NCBI RefSeq assembly: GCF_012274275.1
Contig: NZ_JAANZA010000003.1
Span: 358,472 to 422,471, forward strand
Source: Cryobacterium sp. BB307
Lineage (GTDB): Bacteria; Actinomycetota; Actinomycetes; Actinomycetales; Microbacteriaceae
Length of the DNA: 64,000 bases
Direction: 5' to 3'
Every line of letters begins with the position of its first letter. Within the stretch, counting starts at the first letter, position 1. This document shows positions 51,774-61,579 of the stretch, one piece after another. The notes beneath the pieces were generated by a model. It worked only from the letters and a program-made list of their open reading frames with translations. It did not search any database and was not told where the DNA came from. The position numbers and the translations under genes were made by a program.

Positions 51774-53132
51774 TCACCAGGTGGCTGCGTCGGAGCCGAG
51801 GTCGCGCGCGTGCAGGCCCCAGGCCAGCGGGGCGCCCTCGATCGTGAGCGGCGGCAGCAATCGCTTCGCCGGTCCCCACTGGGTCGCCTCATCCCGCGTC
51901 GGCAGCGCATCCAGCGTCGCCTCGGCGGCATCGTCGCCCTCGCCCGCCGACGTCAGGACCAGCGCCGTGCGCGCCAGCGACAGCTGCGCGATCGACCCGC
52001 GCCCCTCCGTCACCGCCATCGTGAGTCCCCGCAGCACCGCGGCCGCCACGAGGTACCCGGTCGCGTGGTCGAGCGCCTGCACCGGCAACGGCACAGGCTT
52101 GTCCGCGCCCGCCCAGCGCATCCCACGCTCGGCGATGCCCGCCGACATCTGCACCAGGGAGTCGAAGCCGCGCCGGTGACTCCACGGTCCGGTCCAGCCG
52201 TAGGCGTCGAGCGACACGTCGACGAGTCCGGGCCGCAGCTCGGAGCGTGCGCGCGCTCCGAGCTCGAACCCGTCCAGCGCGCCGGGACGGTACCCCTGCA
52301 CCACGACATCCGCCTCGGCGACCAGCGCGCGCAACTGCTCCAGCCCGGCAAACTCGTGCGCGTCGAGCCGCGCGGTGCGCTTGCCGATCGTCAGCTCCGG
52401 CACGATCGCCGGCTCGTTCCAGTCCGGCGGGTCGATGCGCAGCACGCTCGCACCGAGCCCGGCGAGCAGCCGCGTCGCCACCGGGCCGGCGATCACCCGG
52501 GTGAGGTCGAGCACGCGCAGGCCGGCCAGCGGCCGCCCGGCCGTCGGCTGCCAGCCTCCGCCTGGACGCCCGGCTAGTCCGTCCCGCCACGCCACGAGCG
52601 GCTCCTCGGCCACCGCCATGCCCTGCGGGTGTCGCCGCCACTCGATCGTCGACCGCATGACTGCCGCGCATCCGCCCGCCTCGACGACCTCATCCTCGAG
52701 CTCTTGCGCCGGCCACTGGGCGACCGCCCGCGCCACCGCTTCGCGATCGTCCGCGACGCCGAGCACCTCGAGCGCCACCGCCTTGTGGCGCGGCGCGTTG
52801 GTGTGCAGCCGGATCCAGCCATCGGATGCGCGATAGTCGCCCGCGATCGGGTCCCACGGTGACGGCACCTGCCAGCCGACGGGCGTCAAGGTCATCCCGA
52901 ACCACCCGGAGGCGAGCGCCCGGTCCACCGTCACGGTGGGCGCTGCCCCGGCGGTGGCGCTGACCAGCTCGGATGCCGCGAGCCCGGCCGCGCCGATGGA
53001 CGCCACCGCCAGCTCGGTGACCGGGAACGCCGAACGCAGCGAGCCTCGCCCGGTGGTCGGCTGTAGGCGCTCGACCAGGTCGTGCCCGCCGCCGAGCGCG
53101 GACCAGAAGCCGTCGACCACAGGATCGCCCAT
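51774..53132 (-). CDS. CaiB/BaiF family (class III) CoA-transferase
   Basis: A 452-residue class III CoA-transferase. The core begins at about residue 205 with LAGLRVLDLTRVIAGP; the ~200 residues before it contain GDYRASDGWIRLHTN, which resembles a segment normally found after the catalytic core, so the protein looks like a partial duplication or permuted arrangement known in some family members. The substrate is unknown; such enzymes move CoA between carboxylic acids. ATG 53132 has TAGTCT six bases upstream. Confidence 0.8.
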   Translation of the reverse strand: MGDPVVDGFWSALGGGHDLVERLQPTTGRGSLRSAFPVTELAVASIGAAGLAASELVSATAGAAPTVTVDRALASGWFGMTLTPVGWQVPSPWDPIAGDYRASDGWIRLHTNAPRHKAVALEVLGVADDREAVARAVAQWPAQELEDEVVEAGGCAAVMRSTIEWRRHPQGMAVAEEPLVAWRDGLAGRPGGGWQPTAGRPLAGLRVLDLTRVIAGPVATRLLAGLGASVLRIDPPDWNEPAIVPELTIGKRTARLDAHEFAGLEQLRALVAEADVVVQGYRPGALDGFELGARARSELRPGLVDVSLDAYGWTGPWSHRRGFDSLVQMSAGIAERGMRWAGADKPVPLPVQALDHATGYLVAAAVLRGLTMAVTEGRGSIAQLSLARTALVLTSAGEGDDAAEATLDALPTRDEATQWGPAKRLLPPLTIEGAPLAWGLHARDLGSDAATW

Positions 53133-53138
53133 GTCCCG

Positions 53139-53144
53139 AGACTA
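53139..53144 (-). promoter_or_regulatory. Candidate -10 box (TAGTCT), leaderless CoA-transferase
   Basis: TAGTCT ends six bases before ATG 53132 and overlaps the end of the upstream APC permease gene. Confidence 0.45.
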
Positions 53145-54386
53145 GGTGCGAATCCGCCTTTTTGTCAGCATGCGTGTCAGCATCCGCAGCGTCAGCCCGA
53201 GCGCGAGCACGCCCGCGGTCACGACGAGCGCCTGCCAGGGCAGCGTGAACGCGAGCACCAGGCATCCGATCAGGCCAGCGATCTGCACGACGCGCGGCAG
53301 CCACCGATCGGATGCCCGCTGCCGCAGTGCGGACGCGTGCGCGAGCGCGTAGTAGCAGAGCACGGCGCACGAGCTGAAGCCCACAAGCCGTTCCGGCTGC
53401 AGGAAGACCACACCGGCGATCGCGAGGCACGCGATGACCGCCTCGGCGAGCGCCGGCGCGTGCGTGCGCGGCGAGATCCAGGCCAGGCCGGCGGGCAGTT
53501 CACGGTCGCGCGCCATCGCCAGCGAGGTGCGCGACAGGCCGGCGAGGATGCCGGCGAGCGAACCGAGGCACGCGATCCCGGCGACCACGCGGATGATGGT
53601 GTCCCAGGGTGCGGCGTTGCCGACCAGGTCGGCGACCGGCGTGGCCGTCGCGGCCAGCGCATCCGTGCCGAGCAGTGCGACGCACAGCACGCCGAGGGTG
53701 CCGTAGACGAGCAGCGTGATGGCCAGCGCGGTGATGATGGCCCGTGGCAGCGTGCGCTTCGGGTTGCGCACCTCCTCGCCGAGAGTTGCCATGCGCGCGT
53801 ACCCGGCGAACGCGAAGAACAGCAGTCCGGCCGACTGCAGGATGCCGTACGGGCTGCCGGGCGTGAGCGCGCCGAGCCCGGGCGCATCCGCGGGCGGCGA
53901 GACGAGCGCGGCGATGACGACCGCCACGATGCCGCAGAGCACGACGGTGACGATGCCCGCGCTGATCGCGGCGGTGCTGCGGATGCCGGTCATGTTCACC
54001 ACCGCGAGCACGACGATCACCATTACGGAGACCGCACGGGCCTGCTCTGGCCACAGGTAGCTGCCCGCGATGAGCGCGATCGCCCCCGCCGACGCGGTCT
54101 TGCCCGCGAGGAACAGCCAGCCAGCGGTGAAGCCCGCGAGCGGACTGATCTCGGCGCGCGCGTAAGCGTAGGTTCCGCCGGATACCGGATGCACCATCGC
54201 CAGTTGCGCCGAGCTGAGCGCGTTGAGGGTCGCGATCACCGCCGCGATGGCGAGGCCGATCAGCAGCCCACCGCCGGCGACCTGCGCCGCGGGCGACCAG
54301 ACGAAGAACACCCCCGCGCCGACCATCGAGGCGAGCCCGATGACGACCGCCTGACGGATCCCGAGGCTGCGTTGCAGCGTGTTCAT
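53142..54386 (-). CDS. APC superfamily amino acid permease
   Basis: A 414-residue amino acid/polyamine/organocation transporter with about 12 helices. The helix-1 motif GLASMVGAGVFFVW and the HPVSGGTYAYARAEIS loop before helix 3 are typical. The substrate is unknown. Starts at ATG 54386 with TAGGCT seven bases upstream and no Shine-Dalgarno. The CoA-transferase gene begins nine bases after its stop. Confidence 0.88.
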   Translation of the reverse strand: MNTLQRSLGIRQAVVIGLASMVGAGVFFVWSPAAQVAGGGLLIGLAIAAVIATLNALSSAQLAMVHPVSGGTYAYARAEISPLAGFTAGWLFLAGKTASAGAIALIAGSYLWPEQARAVSVMVIVVLAVVNMTGIRSTAAISAGIVTVVLCGIVAVVIAALVSPPADAPGLGALTPGSPYGILQSAGLLFFAFAGYARMATLGEEVRNPKRTLPRAIITALAITLLVYGTLGVLCVALLGTDALAATATPVADLVGNAAPWDTIIRVVAGIACLGSLAGILAGLSRTSLAMARDRELPAGLAWISPRTHAPALAEAVIACLAIAGVVFLQPERLVGFSSCAVLCYYALAHASALRQRASDRWLPRVVQIAGLIGCLVLAFTLPWQALVVTAGVLALGLTLRMLTRMLTKRRIRT

Positions 54387-54393
54387 TTCCCCC

Positions 54394-54399
54394 AGCCTA
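54394..54399 (-). promoter_or_regulatory. Candidate -10 box (TAGGCT), leaderless APC permease
   Basis: TAGGCT ends seven bases before ATG 54386 and overlaps the stop region of the upstream gene. Confidence 0.45.
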
Positions 54400-54849
54400 T
54401 TCGGCGGCGAAGGTGGGGCGGATGTCGTTGACCGTGTCCTTCAGCACAGCGTGAGCGAGCGCATCACGCGCCAACTCGATCGCGTGCGCGCGGTCGCGTT
54501 CGTTGAAATACCAGCGCGCGCACGCGAGCACCGGGAACCCATCGAGGGTGAAATACCAGCCGAACCCGCCGTAGCGCTGCTCGCTGCGCGCCTGCGGGAG
54601 CATCCGGTTTTCCTCTTCGACCATCCGCAGGGCGTCGGCGCGCGCCTCATCGACGGAGGCGAACACCGCGGTGCGGCGCCCCAGCGGCCGGAAGTTGCCG
54701 GATACCAGTTGCCACACCACCGCGCTGCCGGCTCCGGCGCGCAGTGTCTCGTCGACACCAGCGACCCGGTTCAGGTGGCCGGCCCACGCCGCGAGCCGCG
54801 GATGGCGCGGCGACGGGAAACGTGTGAACACGATTCGCGCTGTCCCCAT
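54397..54849 (-). CDS. Conserved-looking protein of unknown function
   Basis: A 150-residue soluble protein I do not recognise. It is rich in Arg and aromatics (YGGFGWYFTLDGFPVLACARWYFNERDRAHA) with a predicted alpha/beta composition and no signal peptide or helix long enough to span a membrane. ATG 54849 has a good GGGGGTGAT Shine-Dalgarno. It lies 10 bases before the APC permease gene and could be co-expressed. The 118 bases upstream, before the catalase gene, show nothing distinctive. Confidence 0.7.
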   Translation of the reverse strand: MGTARIVFTRFPSPRHPRLAAWAGHLNRVAGVDETLRAGAGSAVVWQLVSGNFRPLGRRTAVFASVDEARADALRMVEEENRMLPQARSEQRYGGFGWYFTLDGFPVLACARWYFNERDRAHAIELARDALAHAVLKDTVNDIRPTFAAE

Positions 54850-54967
54850 CGACTGATCACCCCCTGATTGCCGTTATCCAATCGAAACCGGGTGAACGAG
54901 CGCCCACGGCTGACCCAACGCGCGGTGAACGCGATGTGAGACGGGGCGGAAATCGAGTCCCCCGGGC

Positions 54968-56617
54968 TCAGGCGGCGTGCATCACCCGTTCGTCGGGCAC
55001 GCAGTGGGTCATGGTGAGTCCTTCCACTTCGCGCGGGCCGTTCTTGCCCAGGTTCTGCCGGCGGCGCTGATCCTCGTCGGTGAGGGTCTGCCCTGGCAGC
55101 GGGTCCATCCCCTTCACCTCGTCGATGCCGATGCCGAGCCCATCGCCCACCCTCTGCCCGAGCTCGTCATCGACCAGGTAGAAGTGCCACAGCATCCGTT
55201 CTTGCACGGCGCGCGCCGCCTGGCCGATCAACATCACGAAGTTGCCGACGAGGTCGTCCTTCTCCCACTGCTCCAGCAGTTGGTAGCGCTGCCCGGCCTG
55301 CAGGTAGTCGTTGATGCGCGGGATGCGGGCGCGGGTGAGCCGGCCGCTGAGTTCCGGACCCTCGATGTCCTCGGTCTGGTACTGATCCTCGCGCAGGCCG
55401 CCGGTGATCGACGGCTCGTAGTTGACGTGCGGGTTCTGTCTGTCGCCCAGGTCCACCTGGTATGCCATCTGGCCGCCGCGCTGGTTGGTCGCCACCTGCG
55501 CCTTCGGCGCGTTGACCGGCAGCTGCAGGTAGTTCGAACCCACCCGGTACCGTTGCGTGTCGCTGTAGCTGAAGGTACGACCGACCAGCATCTTGTCGTC
55601 GGAGAAGTCGAGCCCGTCGACGAGCACGCCGGTGCCGAACGCGATCTGCTCGTTCTCGAGGTGGTGGTCGCTGACGTTGCGATTCAGCGTCATGGTGCCG
55701 ACCAGTTTCGGCGGGAAGTCCTGCTCCGGCCACGTCTTCGTGTCATCCAGCGGGTCCCAGTCGAGTTCCGGATGCTCGTCATCGCTCATCAGCTGCACGT
55801 AGAGATCCCATTTCGGGTAGTCGCCGCGCTCGATCGCCTCGTACAGGTCTTTTGAGGCATGCCCGGTGTCATGCGCCTGGATACGCGCGGCATCCTCCTC
55901 GGTCATGCTCTTGACACCCTGATGCGGCTGCCAGTGGTACTTCACCAGCACGGTGTCGCCTGCCTTGTTGCACCACTTGTAGGTGTTCACCCCGAAGCCC
56001 TGCATGTGCCGGTAGTCGGCGGGGATGCCGCGTGGGCTGAACAGGTTCACCAGCATGTGCAACGACTCCGGCGACTGCGACATGAAGTCGAAGATGCGGC
56101 TCGGGTCCTGCCGGAAGGTCACCGGATCCGGCTTCAAGGAGTGGATCACGTCGGGAAACTTGATCGCGTCCCGGATGAAGAACACGCCGAGGTCGTTGCC
56201 GACGAGATCCCAGTTGCCGTCTTCGGTGTAGAACTTCACCGCGAAGCCGCGCGGGTCACGGGCCGTCTCGGCTGAGTCGCGGCCGCCGATCACGGTCGAG
56301 AACCGGATCGCCACCTCCGTTTTCTTGCCCGGCTGCTGGAACAGCTTCGCGCGCGTGTAGGTCGACACCGGCTCGTCGCCCCACTTGCCGGTCGCCTCGA
56401 ACTCGCCGAAGGCCACGAAGCCGCGCGCGTGCACGACGCGCTCCGGGATGCGCTCCCGGTCGAAGTGGCTGATCTTCTCGAGGAACTGGTAGTTCTCGAG
56501 GGTGGCTGGTCCGCGCGGACCGACCGTGCGCTGGTTCTGGTTGTCGTAGACCGGATGCCCCTGGCGGTTGGTCAGGATCTCCCGGTCATCACCGTGGGCG
56601 TAGCCGTCGTCGGCCAT
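54968..56617 (-). CDS. Monofunctional heme catalase
   Basis: A 549-residue clade-3-like catalase that disproportionates hydrogen peroxide. Catalytic His63 ([13 protein letters not shown]), Asn141 ([11 protein letters not shown]) and the heme-ligand tyrosine in [14 protein letters not shown] are intact. It is ~50 residues longer than the small-subunit minimum, mostly at the C-terminus (a helical [10 protein letters not shown]... region), but lacks the flavodoxin-like domain of large catalases. ATG 56617 with AAAGGAG. No regulator is adjacent. Confidence 0.95.
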   Translation of the reverse strand: MADDGYAHGDDREILTNRQGHPVYDNQNQRTVGPRGPATLENYQFLEKISHFDRERIPERVVHARGFVAFGEFEATGKWGDEPVSTYTRAKLFQQPGKKTEVAIRFSTVIGGRDSAETARDPRGFAVKFYTEDGNWDLVGNDLGVFFIRDAIKFPDVIHSLKPDPVTFRQDPSRIFDFMSQSPESLHMLVNLFSPRGIPADYRHMQGFGVNTYKWCNKAGDTVLVKYHWQPHQGVKSMTEEDAARIQAHDTGHASKDLYEAIERGDYPKWDLYVQLMSDDEHPELDWDPLDDTKTWPEQDFPPKLVGTMTLNRNVSDHHLENEQIAFGTGVLVDGLDFSDDKMLVGRTFSYSDTQRYRVGSNYLQLPVNAPKAQVATNQRGGQMAYQVDLGDRQNPHVNYEPSITGGLREDQYQTEDIEGPELSGRLTRARIPRINDYLQAGQRYQLLEQWEKDDLVGNFVMLIGQAARAVQERMLWHFYLVDDELGQRVGDGLGIGIDEVKGMDPLPGQTLTDEDQRRRQNLGKNGPREVEGLTMTHCVPDERVMHAA

Positions 56618-56713
56618 GATCGCTCCTTTGAGAATCTCCCCCGGCCAGTCCAACAAGGCGGCTCTCGGGTGTCAACGACCCTCACCTCAGAGGTCACCGG
56701 GAACCCGGCGCCG

Positions 56714-58408
56714 TCAGCGCTTGATGAGCCGCTCGCGCACCTTCCTGCGGAGCACCTTGCCGATGAGCGACTTCGGCAGCTCGTCCACGTGGATGACCTG
56801 TTTCGGCACCTTGTAGGCGGCAAGCGACGACCGTGCCTGCTCCCGGATCGCCGCTTCGTCGAATTTCGCTCCGGGGGCCATCACCACCGCGGCGACCACC
56901 TCTTCGCCGGAGTGCGAGCTGGGCAGCCCGACGACCGCGGCCTCCGCGACACCCGGGTAGGCGCGCACAGCTTCCTCCACCTCGCTCGGCGACACGTTGA
57001 AGCCGCCGGTGATGATGAGCTCCTTGATCCGGTCGACGATCCGCACGAACCCGGCATCGTCGATGCTCACAATGTCGCCGGTTCTGAACCACGGCGCCCC
57101 GCCGTCGGTGGACTCAACGAACACCGCGGCGGTCGCATCCGGGTTCTTCCAGTAGCCACTGAACACCTGCGGGCCACGGACGATCAGCTCGCCCTCCTCG
57201 CCCGCCGGCCGGTCGACGGTCGGGTTCTCGGGGTCGACGACGCGCGCCTCTGTGCCAGGCAGCGGCAGGCCGACCGTGCCGGCGCGCCGGGTCGGACCGA
57301 CCGGGTTCGCCATCAGCACCGGGCTCGCCTCGGACAGGCCGTAACCCTCGACGAGGTAGCCGCCGGTGAGCGCCTCCCACGGTTCGACAACGGATGCCTG
57401 CAGCGGCATTGCCCCGGAGATGGCGATCTGGATGCCCTTCAGCGAGACGCCCTTCTCCTTGGCCCGGCTCATCAGCCGCTCGTAGATCGGCGGGACGGCG
57501 GGCAGGAACGTCGCCGGATGCTTCTTCACCACATCCAGCACCAGATCGGGGTCGAACTTGGGGAACAGCACCAGCCGGGCGCCCATGCTCATGGCGAAGG
57601 TCAGGCACAGAGTGAGCCCGTAGGCGTGGAACATCGGCAGCACTGCGTACACCACCGCGGTTCCGCGTGGCACGGTCGGCACCCACGCGCGCGCCTGCGC
57701 GGCGTTGGAGGTGAGGTTCAGATGGGTGAGCGTCGCACCCTTCGGGTAGCCGGTGGTGCCGCTCGTGTACTGCAGGATCGCGACATCGTCGGCGGTCGGG
57801 CGCACAATCCGCGGCTCGATCCGGTCGGTCTTCAGCAGGTCCTTCCACAGGATGGTGCCGCTCACCTTGCTGGTGAGCGCCGCGCGGGACTCGCGGGCCT
57901 TGGCAACCGGCAGGCGGAGCATGGCACGCATCGCCAACGGCAGCTCTTCGGCGATGTCCACCGAGATGACGCGCGCGACGCCGAGGTCCTTCGGGAAGTC
58001 CTGAATTGTGGCGACGACGTTGTTCCAGGCGATGACGGTGTGCGCGCCGTGATCCTCGAACTGGTGGCGAAGCTCACGCGGCGTGTACAGCGGGTTATGC
58101 TCGACGACGATCGCGCCGAGCCGCAGCACCGCGTAGAACGCGACAACATGCTGCGGGCTGTTCGGCAGCACCAGCGCGACGGTGTCGCCCTTCTGCACGC
58201 CGAGTCGGCGCAATCCCTCCGCGGCACGCTCGATCTGCTCACCGAGCTCGGCGTAGCTGGTGGTGCGCCCGAAGAACTGGAGGGCGACGTTGTCGGGGTA
58301 GGTCCGAACCGACTCCTCGACGAGGTCGTAGAGCGACCCGGTCGGAAGCTCCAGCTCCTCCGGCACGCCGTCGGCGTAGCTGGAGAGCCAGGGCCTGGGG
58401 TAGTCCAT
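56714..58408 (-). CDS. Long-chain fatty acid-CoA ligase (AMP-forming)
   Basis: A 564-residue ANL-superfamily enzyme. The AMP-binding P-loop is YTSGTTGYPKGATLTH, followed by GYGLSEASP, the adenine-contacting WFRTGDI, and the C-terminal lysine in LPKSLIGKVLRR. Activates medium/long-chain fatty acids for degradation or lipid synthesis. Start ATG 58408 shares its A with the prs stop (TGATG), so translation is coupled to prs, an unusual pairing. Confidence 0.92.
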   Translation of the reverse strand: MDYPRPWLSSYADGVPEELELPTGSLYDLVEESVRTYPDNVALQFFGRTTSYAELGEQIERAAEGLRRLGVQKGDTVALVLPNSPQHVVAFYAVLRLGAIVVEHNPLYTPRELRHQFEDHGAHTVIAWNNVVATIQDFPKDLGVARVISVDIAEELPLAMRAMLRLPVAKARESRAALTSKVSGTILWKDLLKTDRIEPRIVRPTADDVAILQYTSGTTGYPKGATLTHLNLTSNAAQARAWVPTVPRGTAVVYAVLPMFHAYGLTLCLTFAMSMGARLVLFPKFDPDLVLDVVKKHPATFLPAVPPIYERLMSRAKEKGVSLKGIQIAISGAMPLQASVVEPWEALTGGYLVEGYGLSEASPVLMANPVGPTRRAGTVGLPLPGTEARVVDPENPTVDRPAGEEGELIVRGPQVFSGYWKNPDATAAVFVESTDGGAPWFRTGDIVSIDDAGFVRIVDRIKELIITGGFNVSPSEVEEAVRAYPGVAEAAVVGLPSSHSGEEVVAAVVMAPGAKFDEAAIREQARSSLAAYKVPKQVIHVDELPKSLIGKVLRRKVRERLIKR

Positions 58409-59385
58409 CAGGCCGCGCCGTCGAACATCGAGGTCACTGACCCGTCGTCGAACACCTCGCGGATGGCTCGCGCCAGCAGCGGCGCGATCGGCAGCACAGT
58501 GAGGGTCGGGAACCGCTTCTCCTCCGGCACCGGCAGGGTGTCGGTGACGACCACGGAGTCGATGAATTCGGACTGCAGCAGCTGCGTAGCCGGGTCGGAG
58601 AAGACCGCATGGGTGGCTGCGACGACGACGCCGATGGCGCCGGCCTTCTTCAGCGCCTCCGCCGCATGCACGATGGTGCGTCCGGTGTCGATCATGTCGT
58701 CGACCAGCAGGCAGACGCGACCCTCGACCTCACCGACGATCTCGTGCACCGACACCTTGTTCGGCACCAGCGGGTCGCGGCGCTTGTGGATGATCGCCAG
58801 CGGCGCACCCAGCTTGTCGCTCCACAGGTCGGCCACCCTGACGCGTCCCATGTCGGGCGAGACGACGGTGAGCAGGTCCTTCGGCAGTTTCGCCTTGAAG
58901 TGCTCGAGCAGCACCGGCATCGCGAACAGGTGGTCGACCGGACCGTCGAAGAAGCCCTGGATCTGGGCGGCGTGCAGGTCGACGCTCATGATGCGGTCGG
59001 CGCCTGCGGCCTTGAACAGGTCCGCGACGAGTCGCGCCGAGATCGGCTCGCGGCCACGGCCCTTCTTGTCCTGGCGGGCGTACGGGTAGAACGGGGCAAC
59101 CACGGTGATGCGCTTGGCGGATGCTCGCTTGAGCGCGTCCACCATGATCAGCTGCTCCATGAGCCACTCGTTGATCGGTGTGGTGTGCGACTGGATCACG
59201 AACGCGTCGCATCCGCGCACGCTCTCGTCGTAGCGCGCGTAGATCTCGCCGTTCGCGAAGGTGCGCGCATCCGTCGGCACCAGCTCGGAGCCCAGCTCCG
59301 CAGCGATCTGCTCCGCGAGCGCGGGGTGCGCCCGTCCGGAGACGAGCACGAGCCTCTTCTGACCGCTGATCTTGATGCCGGACAC
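58408..59385 (-). CDS. prs: Ribose-phosphate diphosphokinase (PRPP synthetase)
   Basis: A 325-residue PRPP synthase making phosphoribosyl diphosphate from ribose 5-phosphate and ATP for nucleotide, histidine and tryptophan synthesis. ATP/Mg2+ site VDLHAAQIQGFF and PRPP loop LLVDDMIDTGRT are intact. GTG 59385 has a GAGAGA-like weak Shine-Dalgarno; the frame is open further upstream. Follows glmU by 34 bases, the common actinobacterial glmU-prs order. Confidence 0.96.
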   Translation of the reverse strand: MSGIKISGQKRLVLVSGRAHPALAEQIAAELGSELVPTDARTFANGEIYARYDESVRGCDAFVIQSHTTPINEWLMEQLIMVDALKRASAKRITVVAPFYPYARQDKKGRGREPISARLVADLFKAAGADRIMSVDLHAAQIQGFFDGPVDHLFAMPVLLEHFKAKLPKDLLTVVSPDMGRVRVADLWSDKLGAPLAIIHKRRDPLVPNKVSVHEIVGEVEGRVCLLVDDMIDTGRTIVHAAEALKKAGAIGVVVAATHAVFSDPATQLLQSEFIDSVVVTDTLPVPEEKRFPTLTVLPIAPLLARAIREVFDDGSVTSMFDGAA

Positions 59386-59419
59386 GTCTCTCGCTCTCTG
59401 CCGGTGAACCGACGCTTTG

Positions 59420-60853
59420 TTAGTCCTGCTCGCCGTCAGCAGCCGCGGCGGCGTCGGCCGCAGCGGTTCCCGCACGGTTCTGTACGACCCACCCCGTGAT
59501 GTTCCTCTGCGGAGCAACGTTGAGGGCCAGCGCACCCGCTGGGACGTCTTTGCGGACCACCGTGCCGGCGCCCGTGTAGGCTCCGTCGCCAATTCTAACC
59601 GGGGCGACGAACACGTTGTGCGAGCCGGTGCGCGCGTGCGAGCCGACCACGGTGCGGTGCTTGTTTACCCCGTCGTAATTGGCGGTGATGGTTCCTGCGC
59701 CGACGTTCGAGCCGACCCCGACCTCGGTGTCGCCGATGTAGCTGAGGTGCGGCACCTTGCTGTTCTCGCCGATGGTGGCGTTCTTGGTCTCCACGAAGGT
59801 GCCGATCTTGCCGCCCGCGCCGAGGTAGGTGCCCGGCCGCAAGTAGCTGAACGGGCCGACGGATGCGCCGGCGCCGATCACCGCGAGCGTGCCGTCGGTG
59901 CGCTTCACGGTCGCACCCTCGCCCACCTCGCAGTCGACGAGGGTGGTGTCCGGGCCGATGGTGGCGCCACGTTCGACCTTGGTGGCACCCTTCAGCTGGG
60001 TGCCGGGGAGGATCTCGACGTCCTCGGCGAGGGTCACGTTGCGGTCGATCCAGGTGGTGGACGGGTCCTGCACGGTGACGCCCGCGCGCTGCCAGCCGCG
60101 CACGATCATCCGGTTCAGCCGCTCGCCGAGCTCGCTCAGCTGCACCCGGTCGTTGACGCCGGAGACCATCCAGCTCTCTGCAACCGGGGTTGCCTCGACG
60201 GTGGATCCGGATGCGCGCAGCAAGCCGACCACATCGGTCAGGTACTTCTCGCCCTGCGCGTTGTCGGTGCCGATGCGCGGCAGCTGCTCCCGCAGCGCGC
60301 GGGCGGAGAACACGTAGCTGCCGGAGTTGACCTCGGTGATGGCCAGTTCGTCCTCGGCGGCGTCCTTCTGCTCGACGATGCGGTCGAGGCTGCCATCGGC
60401 GGCGCGCACGACACGGCCGTAGCCGGTGGCGTCGTCGAGGAGCGCGGACAGCACGGTCGCGGCGGCGCGGGCGCTGCGGTGCGCGGCGATGAACTCGCGG
60501 AGGGTGTCGGCGTCGAGCAGCGGGACGTCGCCGCTGACCACCACGACGTCTCCGTCGAAGTCACCCGGTAGCGCGTTCAGCGCAACCTCGACCGCGCGGC
60601 CGGTGCCGGGGATGTCGTCCTGGTCGCAGATCACGCACTCCGGCAGCAGGGCGCTGGCCGCCTCGGCGACCTGGTCGCGTCCGTGGCGGACGACGGTGAT
60701 GATGTGGGACGGTTCGAGGGCCCGCGCGGTGGCGAGCACGTGGCCGAGCAGCGGGATGCCGGCCAGCGGGTGCAGGACCTTCGGCGTCGAGGACTTCATC
60801 CGGGTGCCCTGCCCGGCGGCGAGCACGACGACGGCGAGATTCTGGTCGGTCAT
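59420..60853 (-). CDS. glmU: Bifunctional GlmU (N-acetylglucosamine-1-P uridyltransferase/acetyltransferase)
   Basis: A 477-residue enzyme that makes UDP-GlcNAc for peptidoglycan. The N-terminal pyrophosphorylase has LAAGQGTRMKS and SGDVPLL; the C-terminal left-handed beta helix (about 255-450) has the NYDGVNKHRTVVG acetyl-CoA site. An Ala/Asp-rich tail of about 20 residues follows. The frame is open upstream, but TAAAGT seven bases before ATG 60853 and the GlmU N-terminus fix the start. Confidence 0.96.
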   Translation of the reverse strand: MTDQNLAVVVLAAGQGTRMKSSTPKVLHPLAGIPLLGHVLATARALEPSHIITVVRHGRDQVAEAASALLPECVICDQDDIPGTGRAVEVALNALPGDFDGDVVVVSGDVPLLDADTLREFIAAHRSARAAATVLSALLDDATGYGRVVRAADGSLDRIVEQKDAAEDELAITEVNSGSYVFSARALREQLPRIGTDNAQGEKYLTDVVGLLRASGSTVEATPVAESWMVSGVNDRVQLSELGERLNRMIVRGWQRAGVTVQDPSTTWIDRNVTLAEDVEILPGTQLKGATKVERGATIGPDTTLVDCEVGEGATVKRTDGTLAVIGAGASVGPFSYLRPGTYLGAGGKIGTFVETKNATIGENSKVPHLSYIGDTEVGVGSNVGAGTITANYDGVNKHRTVVGSHARTGSHNVFVAPVRIGDGAYTGAGTVVRKDVPAGALALNVAPQRNITGWVVQNRAGTAAADAAAAADGEQD

Positions 60854-60860
60854 GCGCACA

Positions 60861-60866
60861 ACTTTA
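60861..60866 (-). promoter_or_regulatory. Candidate -10 box (TAAAGT), leaderless glmU-prs operon
   Basis: TAAAGT ends seven bases before ATG 60853, with no Shine-Dalgarno. Confidence 0.5.
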
Positions 60867-60957
60867 CCGATCGCCTCCCCGGCGGCCGCCGCGTGCGCCG
60901 TGAACCGACGAGTGGAGACGGATGCTTCTGGCAGACTTGAGTGCGCGCGAAGCGCGG

Positions 60958-61029
60958 TCCGCCTTGGTGTAACGGCAGCACGACAGCCTTTGGAGCTGTT
61001 AGGTCCAGGTTCGAATCCTGGGGGCGGAG
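60958..61029 (+). tRNA. tRNA-Gln (anticodon UUG)
   Basis: Cloverleaf with acceptor stem TCCGCCT/GGGCGGA, anticodon stem ACAGC/GCTGT and loop CTTTGGA (anticodon UUG), T arm CCAGG-TTCGAAT-CCTGG and discriminator G. CCA is not encoded. It lies between divergent glmU and the MarR gene. Confidence 0.95.
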
Positions 61030-61056
61030 CAACGCTCATCCGGATGCGGCGGGCGG

Positions 61057-61062
61057 GATAAT
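61057..61062 (+). promoter_or_regulatory. Candidate -10 box (GATAAT), leaderless MarR gene
   Basis: GATAAT ends six bases before ATG 61069. Only its first base departs from TATAAT. Confidence 0.45.
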
Positions 61063-61068
61063 GAGTGG

Positions 61069-61563
61069 ATGCGCTCACACGACGAGGTCGACCGGATCGT
61101 CGATGCGTGGTCCCGGGAACGGGCCGACCTGGACTTCGCTCCACTGCAGATCCTGTCCCGCGTCGGCCGACTCTCGAAGCACCTGGATCGGGCGCGACGG
61201 GAGGCGTTCGGCGCATCCGACCTGGAATCGTGGGAGTTCGATGTGCTCTCCGCCCTGCGCCGGGCAGGCACGCCGTACCAGCTGAGCCCCAAGCAGCTGC
61301 TGCAGCAGACGCTCGTGTCATCCGGGACCATGACCAACCGCATCGACCGCCTGGTCGAACGTGGCCTGGTGCAGCGCCGCACCGACCCGAACGACGGCCG
61401 CGGCATCATCGTGACGATGACCACCCGCGGGCGGGAGAGCGTGGACAGCGCGATCAGCGAACTGCTGCAGCACGAGCGCGAGCTGCTGGGTGCGCTGTCG
61501 CCCGCGGAGCAGGACCGGCTGGCCACCCTGTTGCGCAAGCTGAGCCTGGACTTCGAGCAGTAA
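61069..61563 (+). CDS. MarR-family transcriptional regulator
   Basis: A 164-residue winged-helix dimeric regulator. The DNA-binding core reads LSPKQLLQQTLVSSGTMTNRIDRLVERGLVQRR with the wing TDPNDGRGIIVTMT; flanking helices form the dimer interface. MarR proteins usually respond to phenolic or oxidant ligands and control a neighbouring gene, but neither neighbour is an obvious efflux or oxidoreductase target. Starts at ATG 61069, 40 bases after tRNA-Gln, with GATAAT six bases upstream. Confidence 0.9.
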   Translation: MRSHDEVDRIVDAWSRERADLDFAPLQILSRVGRLSKHLDRARREAFGASDLESWEFDVLSALRRAGTPYQLSPKQLLQQTLVSSGTMTNRIDRLVERGLVQRRTDPNDGRGIIVTMTTRGRESVDSAISELLQHERELLGALSPAEQDRLATLLRKLSLDFEQ

Positions 61564-61579
61564 CGTCGCGGACGTCGGA

